DNA of 64,000 nt from contig NC_134400.1 of the NCBI RefSeq assembly GCF_050003625.1, forward strand, positions 194,321,918 through 194,385,917, read 5' to 3'. The DNA comes from Haematobia irritans. Its lineage: Eukaryota; Arthropoda; Insecta; Diptera; Muscidae. The stretch's first letter is position 1, and each line of letters starts with the position of its first letter. The translations under genes were made by a program, and so were the position numbers. Below, piece by piece: positions 59,129 to 64,000 of the stretch. The notes beneath the pieces were generated by a model. The model ran no database searches. It was given only the letters and a program-made list of their open reading frames with translations, and was not told the origin of the DNA.

Positions 59129-61980
59129 GAGGTGTGCACGTGACACGAAATTGTCGTGACTCACGAAAATTTTCGTGACTCAGGCGTGAGTCGTGAGTCA
59201 CGCTCATGGCAACGGCGTGAGTGTGCGTAAACGTGATTAACAAACCTAAATGTCGTGCGTGAGCGTGAATCACGAAAATATTATCTTCGTGAGTTTGCGT
59301 GAGTAAATATTTACGCTCACGAAAATAATCCTGCTCACCAACATAAAACGCTTAATAGTTAAATTTATTTATAATTTTAGTGACACCTGGGATGTTAAGA
59401 GTGTAATAACGCTCTCGATTTTAATAATGCTCAAGTTTTCAGACACGTCGCTAAGGTAAATTACTCAAACAATTGTTCGTGAGTCACGACATTTTTCCTG
59501 AGTCACGATATTTTTCGTGAGTCACGGTATTTTTCGTGAGTCACGACATTTTCGTGCGTGAGAACAAATTTTCTTTTCGTGAGTGTGCGTGAGCGTGAGT
59601 AAAATATTACTCACGTGCACACCTCTAATGAGCAGAACTAAAATTGAAGTCGTAAGGGGAATATTCGCATAGCAAAGGATGAGTGACAGAAAAATCACAG
59701 AAAAATTCTGAAAATTTTCGTGACTCACGCGTGAGTCGTAAGTCACGCTCATGTCAACGGCGTGAGTGTGCGTGATTTACAAACCAAAATGTCGTGCGAG
59801 AGTCACGAAAACAATATCTTCGTGAGTGTGCGTGAGTAACGAATTACGCTCACGAAAATAATCCCGCTCTCCAACATAAAACGCTTAAAAGTTAAATTCA
59901 TTTGCAATTTTAGTGACACCTACGATGTTAAGAGTTTAATAACGCTCTCAATTTTAATTGTGCTCATAATTTCAGACATGTCCCTCAGGTAAATTACTCA
60001 TAAAATTATTCGTGAATCACAACATATTTCCTGAGCCACGGTATTTTTCGTGAGTCACGGTATTTTTCGTGAGTCACGACATTTTCGTGCGTGAGTACAA
60101 ATTTTCTTTTCGTGAGTGTGCGTGAGCGTGAGTAAAATATTACTCACGTGCACACCTCTAATGAGCAGAACTAAAATTGAAGTCGTAAGGGGAATATTCG
60201 CATAGCAAATTTGTCAGTTTTCTGAAAATTTTCGTGACTCACGCGTGAGTCGTAAGTCACGCTCATGTCAACGGCGTGAGTGTGTGTGAGCGTGATTTAC
60301 AAACCAAAATGTCGTGCACGCTCACGCACGCCATTTCACGAAAACAATATCTTCGTGAGTGTGCGTGAGTAACAAATTACGCTCACGAAAATATATTAAT
60401 CCCATTCTCCAACATAAAACACCTAAAAGTTAAATTCATTTGCAATTTTAGTGACAACTACGATGTTAAGAGTTTAATAACGCTCTCAACTTTAATTGCT
60501 CATGATTTCAGACATGTCCCTCAGGCAAATTACTCATAAAATTATTCGTGAGTCACAACATTTTTCCTGAGTCACGGTATTTTTCGTGAGTCACGACATT
60601 TTCGTGCGTGAGTGTGCGTGAGTAAAAATTTTCTTTTCGTGAGTGTGCGTGAGTCCTTCCAAACAATATCGTGCGTGAGTAAGATTTTTCCGTCATGAGT
60701 GTGCGTGAGTAAAATATTACTCACGTGCACACCTCTAATGGGCAGAACTAAAATTGAAGTCCTAAGGGGAATATTCGCATAGCAGAAATATTCACAGAAA
60801 AATCACAGAAAAATTCTGAAAATTTTCGTGACTCACGTGAGTCACGCTCATGTCAACGGCGTGAGTGTGCGTGATTTACAAACCAAAATGTCGTGCGTGA
60901 GTCACGAAAACAATATCTTCGTGAGTGTTCGTGAGTAAAGATTTACGCTCACGAAAATAATCCCGCTCACCAACATAAAACGCTTAATAGTTACACTGAA
61001 AAAAAAGCATACTCGGTTCCAAAGATTTTGTCTTTACTTTAAAAAATTTGGTATTGATTTCGAGCCAAAGAAGCGGAGAATGCAAGTAAGGATACTTTTA
61101 AGACACAATTCTCTTTTAAATTTAGGTTTTGTGTACTTGCTTCTAGGAAGCAAATTTTAATTTTTCGCTTTCTCAGCTTTTTTTCTTCATATGCTATCAA
61201 AGTCGTTTAAAAACGAGTTAACGGCAACTTTATTTTACAAATTAGGACTCGACTTTCAGTAGAAATTATGCTATGTTTGAAGTAAAAAACTTCTTTAAAA
61301 TAAAGTTTTGAAAAACATGTCCTATATTTGAACGATTTTTTGCTTTGTAGTCAAGATGCAAAAAGACAACAAATTTAAAGACAATTTCATTAAATTTAAA
61401 GAATTTTTCTGAATTATTAAAGTCAAGTTGACCTTAGCCTATAAATTTTTTCTTTCATGTTAAGATACCCATTTTTAAGTCAAATCACTTAATTATAAGG
61501 ACAACACGACTTCATTGAAAAGTTTATCGACTTTTGGACAAGGAAAAAAACTTTATGTTAGAGAAATGCGTCTTCTATGCTAAGCAAAATTTGTATTCGT
61601 ATTTTAAAGACATGATATCTTTGACCTCACGACAATGTTTTTTTCAGTGTAAATTATTTACAATTTTAGTGACACCTGGGATGTTAAGTGTGTAATAGCG
61701 CTCTCGATTTTAATAATGCACAAGTTTTCAGACACGTCGCTAAGGTAAATTCCTCAAAAAATTGTTCATGAGTCACGATATTTTTCGTGAGTCACGGTAT
61801 TTTTCGTGAGTCACGGTATTTTTCGTGAGTAACGACATTTTCGTGCGTGAGCGTGCGTGAGTACAAGTTTGCTTTTCGTCAGTGTGCGTGAGCGTGAGAC
61901 CTATCAAACAATATCGTGCGTGATTAAGATATTTCCGTCGTGAGTGTGCGTGAGTAAAATATTACTCACGTGCACACCTC
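59129..61980. mobile_element. CGTGA-rich repeat block with terminal inverted repeats
   Basis: Starts GAGGTGTGCACGTGA after TA (59127-59128) and ends TCACGTGCACACCTC before TA (61981-61982). Four tandem units follow, with boundaries at 'cacacctctaatg' near 59621, 60144 and 60731, then 61976; periods are 523, 587 and 1245 bp. The last unit is enlarged by a 656-bp MITE. Units are saturated with CGTGAGTCACG and GTGTGCGTGAG motifs on both strands. No transposase is present. Confidence 0.75.
60994..61649. mobile_element. 656-bp MITE with CACTGAAAAAAA ends, TA target site
   Basis: Ends CACTGAAAAAAA and TTTTTTTCAGTG, flanked by TA (60992-60993, 61650-61651). The equivalent unoccupied site is visible in the first CGTGA unit near 59359 ('aatagttaaattt'). 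Relatives are at 63287-63618 and 43400-43722. Confidence 0.85.
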
Positions 61981-61982
61981 TA

Positions 61983-62540
61983 AATAGAGCTCAAAATATC
62001 TTAAATAATTCATTTAATGAATTAATAATTATGAGCATGAAGCTCATGCTTTAAGACAATTTTCCCAAATGAATACGAAACGCTCTACAGCATTGCGAAT
62101 TCGCAATTTTAATTATTTCATAACTACTAATTTATGTTAATTTTGATTCAGTCAACAAACAACAAAAGAGCGCCATCTACGGGTCTGTTTTCGAAGCGTT
62201 ATAAATTCGCAGTTTTAATTATTTCGCAATTACAATACAAACTTATGTTAATTTTGTTTTAGTTAACTGAAATCTCAAACAAAAGAGCGCCATCTACAGG
62301 TGTTAATTGGCTATAATCATTTGCAATTGGCAATAACCACTTTTGTGACTAATCATTGGTAAAGACAAACCTAGAGCAGTGCCTCAAGGAAGGTTACATT
62401 GCGTTTGCATCTTTTCTTCTTTTGTTGCTATTGTCCCACAATACAGAAAAGACATCATTTGAAGCGTGAACTCCATCATTGTATTGAACACTCTTGAAAC
62501 GTTTAACATTGATGATGGAATGGCGACCTCCTACGTATTA
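61983..62540. repeat. Flank with a two-copy ~117-bp tandem duplication
   Basis: Motifs 'attcgca.ttttaattattt' and GAGCGCCATCTAC occur at 62099/62215 and 62168/62285, about 117 bp apart. The rest is unique AT-rich DNA without a gene. Confidence 0.65.
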
Positions 62541-63244
62541 AATTTTTATAATCATAGACCAAACAAAAAATGTTATAATTTCGAATAAAAGACACAATTA
62601 ACAAAAGAAATTGTTTTGTAATCATTAAAATACGAACACAAAAAAAAACAAAATTACCAAATACACTGAAACAAATATATAAACAATTAAATTAAAAAGT
62701 AAAGACTATTTAATTAATTCATTAATTATAAAATAAATTAATTTAAATTAAATTGCTTTCAATAAATTATATTTAATTATGTACAATGTGAATTATAAAT
62801 TTTGTAATCATAAAAAATAGTAAAACAAAATTCCCAAACACACTGCAACAAAGGTATTAAATTAAAAAGAAATTTGATCAAAAACTAAAGTTAATAGAAT
62901 TTTTGAAATTAAAAAAAAAATAAAATGAAATTAATTAAAATAAATTGTTTTCAATAAATTACATTTAGTTATATAAATTGTACAATTATAAATCTTGTAA
63001 CATATAAAAATGGCAAACACGTTCCCAAATAAAAATTAAAAAAAAATAATTTAATTGTCAAAATAAAGCTAATTTAATTAAATACTTAAATAATAAATTA
63101 ATTTAAATTGCTTACAATGAATTATTTTTAATTACATAAAATTTATATCATAAAATTATAAATTTTGTAATCATTAAAATGCGAAAAACAAAAATCCCAA
63201 ATACACTGAAACAAAAATAAAAACAATTAAATTAAAAAGTAATT
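62541..63244. repeat. AT-rich tandem repeats of about 182 bp (four diverged units)
   Basis: 'ttgtaatcattaaaat' and 'ccaaatacactgaaac' type motifs recur at about 62616, 62797, 62992 and 63165. Composition is over 85% A+T. No coding capacity. Confidence 0.65.
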
Positions 63245-63246
63245 TA

Positions 63247-63286
63247 ACAAGTAAGGAAAGTCTAAAGTCGGGCGGGGCCGACTATA
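63247..63286 (-). mobile_element. Family B 3' end (copy B4), cut by a MITE
   Basis: acaagtaaggaaagtc followed by the hairpin AGTCGGGCGGGGCCGACT is the family B terminus on the minus strand. It stops at 'ctata', where the CACTG MITE is inserted. Confidence 0.85.
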
Positions 63287-63618
63287 CACTGACAAACAAG
63301 CATGCCCGGTTCCAAAGATTTTGTCTTTGCTTTAAAAATTTCGGTATTGATTCCGAGCCAAAGAAGCGGAGAATACAAGTAAGGATACTTTTAAGACACA
63401 ATTCTCTTTTAAATTTGGGTTTTGTGTACTTGCTTCTAGGAAGCAAATTTTAATTTTTCATTTTTTCAGATTTTTTTCTTCATATGCTACAAAGTCCTTT
63501 AAAAACTAGTTAACGACAACTTTATTTCCCAAATTAAGACTCGACTTCCAATAAAAATTATGCTATGTTTCAAGTAAGAATCGTCTTTAAAATAAAGTGT
63601 TGAAAAACATATCCTATA
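63287..63618. mobile_element. CACTG MITE, copy inserted in B4 and cut by a DD37E element
   Basis: Follows 60994-61320 closely ('ttccaaagattttgtcttt', 'gagccaaagaagcgg', 'ttgcttctaggaagc'). It starts CACTGAC after TA (63285-63286) and is interrupted at 'cctata' by the transposon starting at 63619. The rest would lie beyond the window. Confidence 0.85.
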
Positions 63619-64000
63619 AAGGGTGATACGGTCAAAATTTGGTCAATATAAACTTGACGTATTTCTTTCAATTTTGCATTTAAAAAACCTGAACACCTTT
63701 CATTTTGAAGGTGTGTGTGTGTAGAATGTTGTTCCTATTTTGATTTTGGAATTCAATCTTCAGTTGTCAAAATGCCGTCCAAGCAAGAAGAGCAGCGTAT
63801 CAAAATTTTGCTCGCGCATCGCGAAAATCCGAGCTACTCGCACACAAAGCTGGCAAAATCGTTAAAAGTTGTCAAATCAACCGTTGCAAATGTAATTAAA
63901 GTGTTTGGGGAACGTTTGTCGACAGCCAGGAAGTCTGGATGGGGGGGAAATCGAAAACCGGAAGCCGCTGAGACGACAAAGAGAGTTGCCGGTAGTTTCA
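63619..64000 (+). mobile_element. 5' part of a DD37E-type transposon (runs off the window)
   Basis: Begins AAGGGTGATACGGTCAAAAT right after TA. The inner terminal sequence (GGTCAAAATTTGGTCAA) equals the 3' end of the transposon at 54388-56993, so the two belong to one family. This copy keeps the 5' leader and N-terminal coding part that the other copy lost. Confidence 0.85.
63772..64000 (+). CDS. DD37E-family transposase, N-terminal part, truncated by the window edge
   Basis: The open frame starts MPSKQEEQRIKILLAH and stays open for 76 codons to the edge. Residues ~8-46 (KILLAH...YSHTKLAKSLKV...STVANVIKVF) have the form of the first helix-turn-helix of Tc1/mariner transposases, which binds the terminal repeats; a basic linker follows (ARKSGWGGNRKPE). 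The start is the first ATG, 153 bp inside the terminus. Family membership rests on the shared terminal sequence with the 54-57 kb copy; whether the catalytic domain is intact cannot be seen. Confidence 0.8.
   Translation, partial: MPSKQEEQRIKILLAHRENPSYSHTKLAKSLKVVKSTVANVIKVFGERLSTARKSGWGGNRKPEAAETTKRVAGSF

Overview
This is a eukaryotic window from a brachyceran fly, most likely a calyptrate (muscoid) species. The evidence is two small cuticle-type secreted-protein genes with short GT-AG introns and TATA/initiator promoters, Tc1/mariner relics, tRNA-derived SINEs, and a very dense population of mini-me / DINE-1-like elements, which are known from Diptera, with (GTCY)n microsatellites. There is no bacterial-style gene organisation. 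Roughly three quarters of the window is repeat DNA.

Genes. Only two loci look like intact host genes: a 249-aa retinin-like cuticular protein (6469-7286) and a 98-aa secreted cuticle-like protein (35226-35636). Both have a 12-nt first coding exon that splits the signal peptide, a TATA box and a downstream poly(A) signal. A weaker candidate is a pair of 5' exons of a secreted protein on the minus strand (28855-29166).

Repeats, region by region. 0-6 kb: family A and B elements plus a SINE piece. 6-7.5 kb: gene 1. 8.3-12.9 kb: a 29-bp palindromic array split by a B element. 13.4-14.3 kb: a composite repeat carrying two divergent tRNA-like modules. 15.3-20.8 kb: two A elements. 21-21.9 kb: a DD41D mariner. 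22.8-25.1 kb: an A element holding a MITE and a SINE. 25.6-28.8 kb: a ~125-bp satellite with an 846-bp higher-order repeat. 29.9-34.3 kb: 29-bp arrays and a mini-me fragment. 35.1-35.8 kb: gene 2. 36.3-42.3 kb: 29-bp arrays, a dispersed repeat and an A element. 42.9 kb: a mariner relic. 43.7-46.9 kb: a B element with a nested C element. 47-51.7 kb: 29-bp arrays and A elements. 52.5-54.2 kb: a second composite repeat interrupted by a C element. 54.4-57 kb: a DD37E transposon interrupted by a C element. 57.2-58.2 kb: a mariner relic interrupted by a SINE. 58.8-62 kb: a MITE and a CGTGA-rich repeat block. 62-63.2 kb: AT-rich tandem repeats. 63.2-64 kb: a three-level nest (B element, MITE, DD37E transposon).

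Main observation. Three sequence-diverged families of mini-me-like elements (A, B, C) coexist here and share one blueprint. Each has a 5' TATACC hairpin head, a TA-rich core, (GTCY)n, a variable number of repeats, a subterminal inverted repeat, a 3' GC-rich hairpin and a terminal ACTTGT. In all three the internal tandem repeat has exactly the same 153-bp period, with the same anchor motifs at the same offsets although the rest has diverged. Paralogous empty sites inside the window show that these elements insert between T residues with no target-site duplication, as expected of Helitron/Helentron-type transposition.
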